64,000 bases of DNA from Chrysemys picta bellii (Eukaryota > Chordata > Testudines > Emydidae), in the NCBI RefSeq assembly GCF_011386835.1, contig NC_088794.1:70690434-70754433 (forward strand), read 5' to 3'. A program made the translations under genes and the position numbers. Position 1 is the first letter of the stretch, and each line of letters starts with the position of its first letter. Under the pieces are notes generated by a model. The model made no database searches, was not told the DNA's origin, and was given only the letters and a program-made list of their open reading frames with translations. Positions 38,481-49,859 of the stretch are shown one piece after another.

Positions 38481-38985
38481 CAGGGCTAAAACAGAGCTCT
38501 TAATCTTTCTTCCTCTCAAAGCACTCCCAACTAAAAGTCTCATCCAGACTCTCATCATCTCATGTTTCAATTACTGCAATGTCCTTTTCTCTGATCTCAA
38601 CAAATGCAATCTTTTCCCATCGATATCTGTTTAGAATGGTGCTTCAAAGATCATTTTCCTAGCCCCTTGCTTTGATCACATCACCCTTCTCTTTGAATCC
38701 CTGGCTTGCACTTTTCTAGTATACCAAACTTGTCTTCAATGTCAAGACCCTTCACAGCCTATCCCCACCCCACCTATCATCTTTTCAGTATTGAAAACGT
38801 GACCCTGGCCTCCGATCAGCCCACAATGTTAGTCTCTGTTACCCACCTGTTAAATTTTCAAACAAGCACCTTTGTGCCTTCCGTAACTCTCCCCTCGTGC
38901 TTGGGAGGAGCTTTCCATAAACATTCCCAAAGCCACTTCATCCTTCTCCTTCAAATCCCTTTTCACTGCCTACAATAAAAATGTG
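38480..38985 (+). mobile_element. Degenerate non-LTR retrotransposon (CR1/L2-type RT C-terminus)
   Basis: Broken plus-strand frames resemble the end of a reverse transcriptase: a 'LVQTLIIS..NYCNVLFS'-like motif, then a piece like 'DHITLLFESLAC' and 'FHKHSQSHF'. The open frame at 38706-38978 is out of phase with the first part. The family is recognised only at clade level. Confidence 0.45.
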
Positions 38986-39089
38986 ACATTGACTGCTGGT
39001 GTGCTGAGACCACTGCCTTTTATACTGACCAATGTTGTCTGTTTCATTGTACTCCCCCATCTGTTTGTATCCATCTCTTGTCTTCTGCT

Positions 39090-39265
39090 AGTCTACACTG
39101 ACAACGCTAAAGCGCTGCTGCGGCAGTGCTTTAACGTGCCTTGGGCGGTCACGGCACAGCACTGGGAGAGAGCTCTCCCACAGCTCGAAAAAAACCCACC
39201 TTAACGAGGGGTGTAGCTCCCTGTGCTGAAAGCACAGCTCCCAGCGCTTGGGCACTGTTTACAGG
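39090..39265. mobile_element. Non-autonomous TIR element (GTCTACACTG type)
   Basis: Begins 'gtctacactgacaacgctaaagcg' and contains 'agagagctctcccacagctc', words of a common turtle MITE whose other end reads as the inverse. The right end is degraded ('gcactgtttaca'). Confidence 0.55.
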
Positions 39266-42200
39266 ATCGCCCTTAGTAATGTATCACAGTCTTTCATGTT
39301 GTGGTTCCAATTTCATCACATGCTATGTATTGTTTCATTGCTTCATATATTATACAGGGTCCTTAATGCTTCAAAGACCCATGGCCCTCCAGGGTGCAAA
39401 AGCTCACAGCTAATTATGCATGATCAAGCTTCTACAGGTGGCAGTTCAAAGAAATCTGATATATTTCACCTTCTCTCTGTACCCCATCTCCACCCCCAAA
39501 CTATTCCACATGTACCTACCATAAAGATTAAGGGTGTGTGTCAGCAACTGGTCCAATTCAGTCCAAATTACTTTTGACTAACCACTGATCAGACTTCGTG
39601 AACAATGTTAGTAAGGAAAAAGAGGGCTGTAACAGTGCTCTTCTCAAGCCTGTCTGCAGTATCTTTTCTTCCTCTATCTACAGAACATGAAAGACTGTCA
39701 TATAGCACCAGTGCTAAATCAATCAGAGGATTACAAGTCATCCTGATTTACTTTGAAGCTGGTGTCTTTTCTGTAGCAAGTTATTCTCCATGTCAGCCTG
39801 GCAAAATTTAGCAGCATACACCATTTTGGGGGTTGGGAGGAGGCGAAACCACACATTTTTTCCAGATAGTCACTCTTCCTGTGTCTGAAAAGTAGCTCAA
39901 ACACACAGACAGTTTCCTATAGGACAGGATGGCTCAGGAGATGGTAAACAATAGTGAAAGACCAATGAACCTTTCACTTCTAAATCACTAGTTCAAATAA
40001 TGCCCAAGATTGGTAGAGACAAAAGTTACATGCTATTTGATTGTTTAGTAGAGCTGGTTGAAAAATGACCAAGAGTTTTGTGAAAGAATAAGAATTATTT
40101 TTGTTACATGGGTTTTTGAAAAAGAATGATTTTTCATCTCTTTGAAATTTTGTCAAACATTTTTATTGAAAAATTTGGGGTTGAAATGTTGAGATTCTGG
40201 TTCCTCCTCTGTCTGCCCCCTATTTACCTTTTTCCATTTTGCCACTAAATGGGAGGTGGAGAATGAAAACTAAGCCAAAAAAAGAACAAAACACGTTTTT
40301 CTAGGTTTTTTTGGGGGGGGGAATGAAAAAATGCAATGTTTTAAACATTTCCATATAAAAGACCATCTCTTAATGAAAAATATTTTCATTTAAAATAGTC
40401 TAACAACTTTACTGCCCATGACTTATATGAAATTATTTGATGATCTAAATCTAATTCCCTATTGAAAAAATATATTTAAAAATCTCCGGTCAAAACTGAT
40501 TTCCTTGTCTCTCTCAATTGAGAGGTCAGGGATTGAATGGAAAGAGGAGACTGAAGAACTCAGGCCCCAAAAATTGTTCCATCAGGTCAGGAATATGGCA
40601 CATTAGCCAGGCAGTAAGCCAAAAGATTGCATTATATCTGTTCTTTGGATAAATTGAGAACTTCCACCAGCAAAGCTGTTAGTCACCCTTCACAAAGCAC
40701 TAAGTTTACAACAGCTTCCAAGAACATAGAAATTGAAGAACAGTATTAGCAAGGCCATTTTATTGCCTACACATTATGGCAATATTATCTGTTACTTTGA
40801 CTATGAGCTTACAACTAATCTTCCAGCCCAGACCAATGCCTCTGCTCCCTCTTGCTTCTGTGTGTGATGCAGAGGAGTAAGCTCTGGAACTCTGCAATGG
40901 AAAACAGAACAGAATTAAATGTTATGGCAAAGTTTATAGGTAAGGTATCTCAAAACACTTTACAACAAGAACAGAAACAGTAGTTGACTGAGTAGTGCTT
41001 CAATGAAGATAAACAGAGGGTCAGATCAGCATAACACCTTTGTTACACTACATTGCAGGTGACTACACAATGCAAGAAACTACAATGCCAGCATTAAAAC
41101 CAACACACTCACATGTACATCTGCATATGTAAAATTAAATATATAATATTTAAAACACTGTGGATAGGATTTCCAAGAGTACACAAGGGTTTTCAAGTGT
41201 GTAAGGTGGCTAACCTCCTTAGCAATTTAGAAAATCCCACTTTACATTATATACATATGCTAAATTTCAAGTCCCTGCTCCAAAACATGGAGGCAATAGA
41301 GCTTCTCAATTAAATAGTTGTAAGAATCTAATAAGGGCAAAATAAAATTTTCTTCTCCTCATTCTCAAAAATAGCTAAACCCTTTTTGCTGAAACTTACA
41401 CACACAAAAAATCAACCCTAGTCAGACACCCAATATGGAAAATTTCAGCCTGAACAGTTTGGGAAAGTTATAAGCAATTGAAAACAGGGTCTCATAATGA
41501 AAGGTTCTAGTCAATCCTTAACTTTAGGCATTGCTGCCAGTTCTCATTTTTATTTATAAAATACAAAAAGGAAGCTCATCCAATGCATTGGGAGCCTTTG
41601 CATAATTCTGTTTTCATAACAATACCAACTTATACATGATGCTTTGAAAGTCTACCTCAGTTATTCTGCTTTTCATTTCTAGTATAGCCACAGACTCCAA
41701 GGTAGCTTTACCTAAGCATATCGATTTTGTAGGCAGAAAAAATTTAAGCAAGACTGGTGTCATCGTGCTGATATATGGTACAGTGACTGATTACGTACAT
41801 GACCATATGACTCTTTTTTCCAAAAAGCTGGTAAAAGGGAATAACAAAACACGTTACCTATGTGTGATTGTAATCCATGCTTTTGAACAGACATTTTTAC
41901 ATACTTGCAGCTTTTCAAGGCAGACTAAGGATTTAGATTCATATTTCCATTTAATTTTAATGGGAGATATGCTTAAATCCCTTAGACTGCTTTGAAAATG
42001 TTAACTAAAGAGCCCATTGCAATAGCATCTGCATCTGGTGATCAGGGCTGCAGCTGTGCTGCGTTTGTTACCATTATTGTCAAGGCTCCTTTGAAGCTCC
42101 TAAGAAAGCAAGAATATTATTGTTAAATTCTGTTTTATTGTGGGCTAAGCATCCTAATATCAACTGAATCTTATTTGACCATGTAGTAAAGGTATCTGAA

Positions 42201-43545
42201 CACAAGACTGTAGCTGACTGAGTTATACCTTTTAAACATCATGGTGGTCAAAAAGGTAACATATTATATATAGTGTTTTTCCCTATTGCTGGTGATCTTT
42301 GACACTGAATTTTTTCACTTAAAACACTTCATTTTGCTATCACTTTGATACTTGTCTCTGAAACATCCATCTCCTCTGTTTTTTAAGCTGATCAGGAAAA
42401 AAAACCCATCATCTCACATCAGAGTCTGTCTCCTGTATCAACAATTTCATAGTAAAACATAGAATAAGAATAATTTGTTTCAACTGTAGATAGCAGACAG
42501 ACCCATGTTGATCCAAACTACAGGTAATGAGGCTTTATATAGCCACCTCTGCCATACTTACTTGGTAGAGGCTTATAAAGTGAGAGTGCAGGTATTTTTT
42601 TTCTTCAGTCAGAGGGTGCCAATTTCCATGAGCAGTAATCTATATCCAGGTAGTTTATAGGAGGTGTTAGAAGACAATAAATGGTGATTATTCCTTGATG
42701 ACTCATCAAAAGGACAGTTCTTGCCTCTCAAAGCCCAACTTTTGCATCCTTAAAATATGAAATTAAAATTCCAAATTGTTACTAAATTTCAACAATGAAA
42801 CTTAGAAAAATGGTACTTTTTCACTTCTATTTTGCATTTATCTTCCCCATACTCTTGAGAGGGAAATATGTATTTACTGATGGGAAGACTGAGGTACCAA
42901 GGATTGATGCAGGATGTCTGTAGCAGAGCCAGGCACAGAACTTACCTCTCATGACGCCCAGTTTTGAGCATTTTAACCACAAGACCACCTGGGATATCTG
43001 GGAAAAAAAGCATACTGCGTACATTGCATTGTTATGCAGATATACAACTTTGATGCATTTATTTCAGATTGATGGAAAAGTCTAGAGCCAGAAAATGAAA
43101 ATGTCCAAAAAGGGAAAGGAATTCCTGAGTCCAGACATAATCCTCAAAATTTTCCATGGAGGGGATCTTGAGCCCAACAACTCATGTTTGAAAAATAACA
43201 CTGGCCAAAGCAACTGGCAAACTCCAAAGATCTATTCCTGAATCAGTGCACCTCCTTGTAACTCTAATTTGATATCCTGCTCACTCCAAGTAGATCATCA
43301 TGCTTCTCCATTATCAGACTAGGACAATAGGCAAGATGACTTAACAAATAGCTTCCACCCAGATGGTTTCAGAAAAGAGGGAGAGAGGTGGACATGTGAA
43401 TGTCCAGTACTCTCGTTTTGCACAAATATAGTTGTAGACAGAGCCTGACAGATTTCTATCTACAGCCAAATTGTTATTAGCATCTATAGCAAGTTTTTGT
43501 ATCAGTTTGAAATTTCACACAACTGCAGTGAGCCAAGACAATGCA
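39266..43545. other. Intergenic, no gene seen
   Basis: AT-rich. 40049-40390 looks like a TIR element of the 'gagctggttgaaaaatg' type. 42835-42990 is a MIR-like piece on minus ('gggaagactgaggtacc', 'agcagagccaggcacagaa'). No coding evidence. Confidence 0.5.
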
Positions 43546-43659
43546 AACAGCCGCCCAGAGGACCAGAGCACACTACAGAAAGATAAAGTGGCATCTGAAA
43601 ATTCTGCAGCTGGCCTTTCAAGAGACCCATGTGTAACATCCTGGCAAAAATCCCTGGGA

Positions 43660-44219
43660 GGTAATCGTTCCACAGTACTTGGCACGGGTGAGGCCTCAGT
43701 TGGAGTATTGTGTCCAATTTTGGGTGCCACACTTTAGGAAAGATGTGGACAAATTAGAGATAGTCCAGAGGAAAGCAACAAAAATGATAAAAGGTTTAGA
43801 AAAACCTGACCTATCAGGAAAAGTTAAAAAACTGGGCATGTTTAGTCTTGAGGAAAGAAGAATGAGGGAATGAGCTAATACAGTCTTCAAATACATTATA
43901 AGCTGTTATAAAGAGGATGGTGCTCGATTGTTCTCCATGTCTAGTGAAGGTAGAATAAGAAGTAATGGGCTTAATCTTCAGCAAGGGAGATTTAGGTTAG
44001 ATATGAGAAGAAGAAAAAAAAGCTTGCCAACTATGAGGTTCGTTAAGCTCTGGAATAGGCTTCCAAGGGAGATCGTGGAATCCCCATGATTGGAGGTTTT
44101 TAAGAACAAGCTGGACAAACACCTGTCATGGATGGTCTAGGTTTACTTGGCTCTGCCTCACAGTGGGGGAATAGACAAGATGACTTCTCGAGGTCCCTTT
44201 GATTCCTACATTTCAATGA
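43660..44219 (+). mobile_element. CR1 LINE 3' end, 5'-truncated
   Basis: Plus strand encodes [20 protein letters not shown] then [20 protein letters not shown] and [13 protein letters not shown], followed by the broken last part of ORF2 and a 3' UTR ending 'ttcctacatttcaatga', a mutated form of the CR1 octamer end. Confidence 0.9.
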
Positions 44220-44520
44220 AAGAGATTCAAGTCCTAAGCTATATGATTGTGCTGGATTAGAAGGCTATGACCATTACTTTATATGAACCTTGCCACAATC
44301 CTTCATGCTTTTGTGCATCCAGATAGATTTCTGTGATGGGCTATGTACAGATATTTACTCAAGCTTCAGATATTGCACAATCTGGGTCAGGCATGCTTCA
44401 CATAGGGAGATTATTACACCTGTGTTACAGAGACTGCCCTGGTTTACACTTCATTTCTGGCTGAAATTCAAAGTTTGGGTCCTTTTACACTCATCACAGC
44501 AGTTGGGAGACTACGAGATG

Positions 44521-44738
44521 CATAGGCGCCGGCTTCCCCTCTGCCCCCAGGGGGGTTTGCCCCCCCTTCCCCTGCCCCACCCCTGCCCACCCTCACCCCA
44601 CCCCAATTCACCCCCTTTCTCCAAGTCCCCACCCCTGCCCTGCCTCCTCCCTTGAGCACGCCACATCCCCACTCCTCCCCGCTAATTTTTCCCTGTGGGT
44701 GCTCCAGCCCTGCAGCACCCATGGAGTCGGCACCTATG
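44521..44738. mobile_element. Short TIR element (CATAGGCGCCGGC ends)
   Basis: The left end CATAGGCGCCGGCTTCCC pairs with the inverse of CATAGGTGCCGACTCCATG at the right. The interior is C-rich and non-coding, 218 bp. This end sequence is a common turtle repeat end. Confidence 0.65.
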
Positions 44739-44980
44739 ACAAGATAGTCAAGATGACAGAGTTTCTAGATTTGTGAGTCTTAGGGTTGGTAGTGTTCAGC
44801 AAAGGATGGCCTTCAGACAAGAAGGATGGCCTTGTTATTAAGGACTGGGACTAAGGAGCTTTTATTCACCACCACAGTCGCTTTGGATGATCTTGAGCAA
44901 GTCACTTATTCTCTTGGGCCCCATCTGCAAAATTTTAGAGAATGAGCCTCACCCTCTGGTCTTGTCTAGTCTATTTAGAT

Positions 44981-45903
44981 CAGGGGTTTAAAACTCCCGG
45001 CCCACTGACCATCTGTGGCCCGCGAGCCGCCCCAGTGTGGCTGGGGGGGGCTCCAGCAGTTTTGGGGCCAGGTCTCTCCCTTGGCCCCACCTGTCGCCCC
45101 TGGGCACTCCCCCCATAGGGGCCCCGGCAGCACAGCGGAGCTGAGCAGCGTCTGCCTGCTTGTTCCAGTGGCTGCTGGCCCCTCCCTGCGACCCAGGGGC
45201 AGGGTGGGGCTGGGCCTCTGCATGCTGCCCCCGCCAGGAGCGCTCCTGTGGCCAATGGGATGGTGCAGGGGCGGTGCCTGGGAGCAGAAGTGTGTGGAGG
45301 CCCCCTGGCCCACCTTGCCTTGTAGCCTCAGGTAAGCGCCGCACCCCTGACCCCCTCCCAGAGCCTGCACCGCCATCCCCTCCCCACATACCCCCTCCTG
45401 CCCCCAAACTCCCTCCCAGAGCCTGCACCCCCTCCCCATATACCTCCTCCTGCCCCCAAACTCTCTCCCAGAGCCTTCACCTCTTCCCACACACCCCCTC
45501 CCACCCCCAAACTCCTTCCCCGAGCCTGCACCCAGTCCCCACACCCTCTCCCTCCCCCAAACTCCCTCCCAGATATTGTACCCGGTCCCCACACCCTCTC
45601 CCTCCCCCAAACTTCCTCCCAGAGCCTGCACCCGGTCCCCACACCCTCTCCCTCCCCCAAACTCCCTCCCAGAGCCTGCACCCCTTCCCCACATTCCCCC
45701 AGCCCCCAAACTCCCTCCCAGAGCCTGCACCCCAATCCCCTACCCCAGACCTCCTCTCCCACCCAAACTCTGTCCCAGAGCCTTAGGCAGGTGGGGGTTG
45801 GAGTTTTTAGGGGGCGGGTTCTGGGCGGCATGAGTGACATTGGCCCACTGGGAGGATTTGAGGACTGGCACTAGCCCTAAGGTAAATTGAGTTTGAAACC
45901 CCG
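44981..45903. mobile_element. hAT-type non-autonomous transposon with 8-bp target duplication
   Basis: TIRs CAGGGGTTTAAAACTC at the left and the inverse of CGGGGTTTCAAACTCAA at the right. The flanks are identical 8-mers ATTTAGAT at 44973-44980 and 45904-45911, the duplication size of hAT transposases. The interior is GC-rich without a transposase and contains a 50-bp tandem repeat. The long frames inside (e.g. minus 44975-45730) are compositional. Confidence 0.88.
45355..45782. repeat. 50-bp minisatellite, about 8 units, strongly strand-asymmetric
   Basis: The landmark CAAACT recurs at 45405, 45457, 45508, 45558, 45608, 45658, 45707 and 45764, i.e. a 49-52 bp period with one longer last unit. 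Plus is C-rich; minus carries runs of three to six G in every unit. It lies inside the hAT element. Confidence 0.92.
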
Positions 45904-45961
45904 ATTTAGATTGTAAGATGTTCAGGGCACTGTCTCTTACTTTGTGTGTCTACATTACCTA

Positions 45962-47061
45962 TGTGATGGGTTCGGTCACAGAGAGCCCCTCGGGACCTGA
46001 TATGCTGAAATTACCTCTGAGCCCGTTTTCCATACCAGCTTGGGACTTCCAGAACCCTGCCTTGTTGAGCCAGACATGCTAGCCTGCTGCAACAAGACTC
46101 AGGGTCTGGGCCACGCCCCCAAAGCTGCAGACTTTAACCAAAAACAGCTCAGCAAGTTACCTCCAGCACCCAGCTCCCGATGGGATCCAAACCCCAAATA
46201 AATCCATTTTACTCTGTATAAAGCTTATACAGGGTAAACTCATAAATTGTCCACCCTCTATAACACTGATAGAGAGATATGCACAGCTGTTTGCTCCCCC
46301 AGGAATTAATCACTTACTCTGGGCTCATAAATAAAATCATGTTTGTTTATTAAAGTATAAAAAGTAGGATTTAAGTGGTTTCAAGTAATAACTGACAAAA
46401 CAAAATAAGTTACCAAGCAAAATAAAGCAAAAACACGCAAGTCTAAGTCTAATACATTAAGAAACTGATTACAAGAAATCTCTCACCCTCAGAGATGTTC
46501 CAATAAGCTTCTTTCACAGACTAAACTCCTTCCTAGTTTGGGCCCAATCCTTTCCTCTGGTACAGTTCTTGTTAGTTCCAGCAGACATCTGAGGTGTTAA
46601 GCAGGGGCTCTCTCATGACTGGCCACCCTTTGTCCTGTTCCACCCCGTTTTATAGCTTTGGCACAAGGCGGGACTCTTTTGTGTCTTTGGGTCCCTACCC
46701 CAGTATCCTGTGACATGGTTACATGTCCTGTGAGACCCCAGCCTCCATTCTTCCTGGGCTGGCCCACATGTACACAGGAAGGCTTGCAAGTAAACAGAGC
46801 CATTTACAGTTCATTGATTCTGAAGCACCCTTAATGGCTTCCACTTAATATGTTTACATGAGTAATACAAGTTTATAGCTTATTCTCCTAACTTCAGACA
46901 TAGAAATATTACATGCAAACAAATAGGATGAACACACTCAGTAGATTATAAGCTTTGTAATGATACCTTACAAGAGATCTTTTGCATAAAGCATATTTCA
47001 GTTACATCATATTCACATTCATAAGCATATTTTCATAAAGCATATGGAGTGCAACGTCACA
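45962..47061 (-). mobile_element. Solo LTR of an endogenous retrovirus-like element, 5-bp target duplication
   Basis: On minus the block runs from TGTGACGTTGCACTCCATAT to CCGAACCCATCACA, with canonical TG...CA ends. The flanks are identical 5-mers ACCTA at 45957-45961 and 47062-47066. An AATAAA-type signal lies internally (minus strand around 46330). No gag, pol or env flanks it, so internal loss by LTR recombination is inferred. It sits about 50 bases from the hAT element. Confidence 0.85.
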
Positions 47062-47066
47062 ACCTA

Positions 47067-47616
47067 GCACAATGAGACCCTAATCTCAGCTGGGGACTCT
47101 AGTGTTAATATAATAAAAAACCACAACACAAACAACAAAGGCCCTTTAACTGAAATTCATTCCCACCATCCTTGGTCTGATGGAGTCCAGTTTTGTTGGG
47201 CTGGAGGGCACATTGAAAAGCCTATTCTTGCAGGATTTTTCTGAGGGATGTGCTGAATGAGTTTATTTTTGGATTCTATTGTGGATTTTTATTGTGTTTT
47301 AAAATATTGATACTATGCCCAGAGTTTAACAGATGTATTGGATATTCAGCTGAAAGGGATGGGGTACTAGTCTGAGCAGAGTATTCAGACTAAACTGTCA
47401 TGTTAAAATACTGGCACTGACGCCCGCTGTGCCCTTAGACAAAATCACTTTACCTCTTTTACCTAGTTTCCCGATAACTCCCTCTTTCCTTCCTCTCCCT
47501 GTGATGTTGTGAGGATTCACTGTTAGTAAAAATACATTGCAGGTGAAAAGTACTAATTGTTACAATGATTTCTGAGTTCAAAGAAACTAACGTGAGCTGA
47601 CTTGGAAAAAGCTAAT
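47067..47616. other. Intergenic, no gene seen
   Basis: Contains a MIR-like plus-strand piece at about 47425-47560 ('gtgcccttagacaaaatcac', 'tttacctagtttcccgataa'). Confidence 0.45.
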
Positions 47617-48345
47617 TGTAGCCTATAGGACTAGCTTGCTTTTATTATATTCAGCTGTAATGCAAGAAACCTACAGGCCAGTATCCTGTAAGATATTACA
47701 GGAAGTATAAATTAGCGTAAGTGTGGTTAAGAAGGCCATAATCCTTAGCATAGATCAACGGTTACCTTTAGATTTTAGGAACTAAGAAGAACTTGCTCAA
47801 TGGTAGAAGATAGAATGTTCCAGTAAATGCTACCGCAAGGAATATGGAAGTAATAGCTGCAAATCAGCTTAAGCAAGGGATGGCAGGTATGATCATGAAC
47901 TGAAATGGTAGTTACACGTATTAATATACTAACCTATAGGAGGACACCTCAACGTTAGTGGATTGAGGAAATACAAATAAAGAAAAGGGAAAAAAACCCT
48001 ACTGAATATGCATTAGATAGAGTAGCATCAGTATAACATATTATAAAAGTTGCATCCCAGCCTGTGGGCAGGAGGAGAGAGAGATGTAGCCCTTGGGAGG
48101 TGCCAGAATGATGGCCACTGGTGATAATGAGGAAGGTGATGGTGATGAGAAAGACAACAGCTAATTTTTTGGTTTGTTCTGCAAGGGATGATGTGAGTAT
48201 ATGGATGTTCAGATGTACATTCTGTAGTGTCCCTAATTACCTTACCAAGTTAGAGTGTTTGTGACTTTGTACTAATAAACTATATGCAAATATAAGAGTT
48301 CCTATAGCATGAGCATTGCACCTGTGCACATCTGGATTCCCAACT
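47617..48345 (+). mobile_element. Probable solo LTR
   Basis: Promoter and polyadenylation-like signals are in LTR order: TATTATAAAAG near 48042 and AATAAAC near 48271, with a GC-richer leader between them ('cagcctgtgggcaggaggag'). It resembles a turtle LTR I recall. The ends are approximate and no target duplication was found. Confidence 0.4.
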
Positions 48346-49189
48346 ATAGAGTAATTTTAATAATACTGGGTCTGATTTTGGGACAAGAACCTATCTACCC
48401 TCACAGTGATAATGGGAATTCTTAAGTAATCAATATAATTAATACATGAATCAACTGATCAGGCTACATAATGGAGATGAAGCCAGGACTTCAAAATGGA
48501 TCAATTTAAATCCAAACCAAAAACCTTACCAAGAACCATGTACAGTTTTGTACCAAATAAAATTTTCATAATACTAAAGCAGAGCAAATTTAAAAAAAGT
48601 GTATGTATCCTCTTTTGATAGATTTCTAAGCTTGAGTGATTTAAAAACATGTCAGCAATTGCTGTGAGACTGACTGACTAGCCTATGGCCTGCTGAAAAA
48701 CAAGGCCTACAATAATGGCAATACATTAGTTGGACAGATTGACCAATGGGCACTGTTTCCAGTTTGCTTAAGGTGCTCTAACAAAATGTACAAAATAGCT
48801 GATGGAGCGGTCTATAGAATTCAAACACAGAAAAATCCCCAGAGCTGTAGTTGTAGAATTAAAGGAAACCGCCACGCTCCGGCAGAGATCTGAAAACATA
48901 ATATTTTATCAAAAACTCCATTATGCTGCCCTGTATGTTTGCTAAATTTCCTTTCCATCACTGCTGATGATTAAGGCACATTTTCTTGGGGAGTAAATCC
49001 AAGAGCACACAAAGGAATGTGTCCAGCATTATTCTACTGATAAAACTGTAGCTGTCCGCTCCATGCCCACAATAGCATATGCACTGCTGACTGTCATGAA
49101 CCCCATTTATCCACTTCCTTCAGTGGCACTATAATTGCTTTAAAATGGTAATGACGTATGACATAGATGAACCAATCACATTGTTAGGG

Positions 49190-49370
49190 AGGAGGGGTAG
49201 CTCAGTGGTTTGCGCATTGGCCTGCTAAACCCAGGGTTGTGAGTTCAATCCTTGAGGGGGCCATTTAGGAATCTGGAGCAAAAATCTGTCTGGGGATTGG
49301 TCCCGCTTTGAGCAGGGGGTTGGACTAGATGACCTCCTGAGGTCCCTTCCAACCCTGATATTCTATGATT
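49190..49370 (+). mobile_element. Cryptodiran turtle tRNA-derived SINE (Pol III SINE with CR1-like tail)
   Basis: An A-box region (GGGTAGCTCAGTGGTTTG), a B box (GAGTTCAATCC) and a tRNA-like body are followed by the unique region and a tail 'gaggtcccttccaaccctgatattctatgatt' shared with CR1 3' ends. It is nearly full length and close to the consensus I know, so fairly young. This family is known from hidden-necked turtles and is the best taxonomic marker in the window. Confidence 0.92.
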
Positions 49371-49443
49371 AGAACATACAGCCCAGTTATCCAGAGAGGT
49401 GTCTGAACCAAAATCCTGCTCCATGCTGTACTCAGAATCTAGA

Positions 49444-49859
49444 CTTTGTAGCTGGCCTCTATCATTAAAATGGAGCTGGAAAAAAGCCCAGATCAAAACA
49501 CCTTCAGACACTTTGGAGAAGTTCAGAGTCAGATTTGATCTTTTCATCATTACTGTGCAGCAATAATTATCCATGACCAGAGGGAGAATAGAAAAAGCAT
49601 GATATAGATATATATAGCATATAAAACAAAATAGTATTTATGTAGTTTTTTCCCCCTGAAATTGCTGTAGGAAGGAATGTTGTTTTAATTCTTAAAATCT
49701 TGTGCTTTTTCTATTCTCCCTCCGCTCATGGATAATTATTGCTGCACAGTAGTGATGAAAAGATCAGATCTGACTCTGAACTTCTCCAAAGTGTCTGAAG
49801 GTGTTTGGATCTGGGCTTTTTTCCAGCTCCATTTTAATGATAGAGGCCAGCTACAAAGG
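49444..49859. repeat. Near-perfect inverted repeat, arms about 157 bp
   Basis: Left arm 49444-49599, right arm 49703-49859, loop about 103 bp. Reading one arm against the inverse of the other shows only a handful of differences (e.g. 'gatcaaaac' vs 'gatccaaac', 'gatttgat' vs 'gatctgat', 'catgaccaga' vs 'catgagcgga'), about 96% identity by eye. No transposon end is recognised. Confidence 0.95.

Noticed and set aside
45355..45782. Regularly spaced repeats, CRISPR-like at first sight
   Set aside because: Units are contiguous with no unique spacers, and the DNA is vertebrate; it is a minisatellite.
44975..45840. Several long open frames on both strands (up to 251 codons)
   Set aside because: They are Gly/Arg- or Pro/Ser-rich readings of the 50-bp minisatellite and GC-rich hAT interior; the reading pattern repeats with the tandem unit.
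49190..49265. Functional tRNA gene
   Set aside because: The tRNA-like head runs into the SINE body and CR1-like tail.
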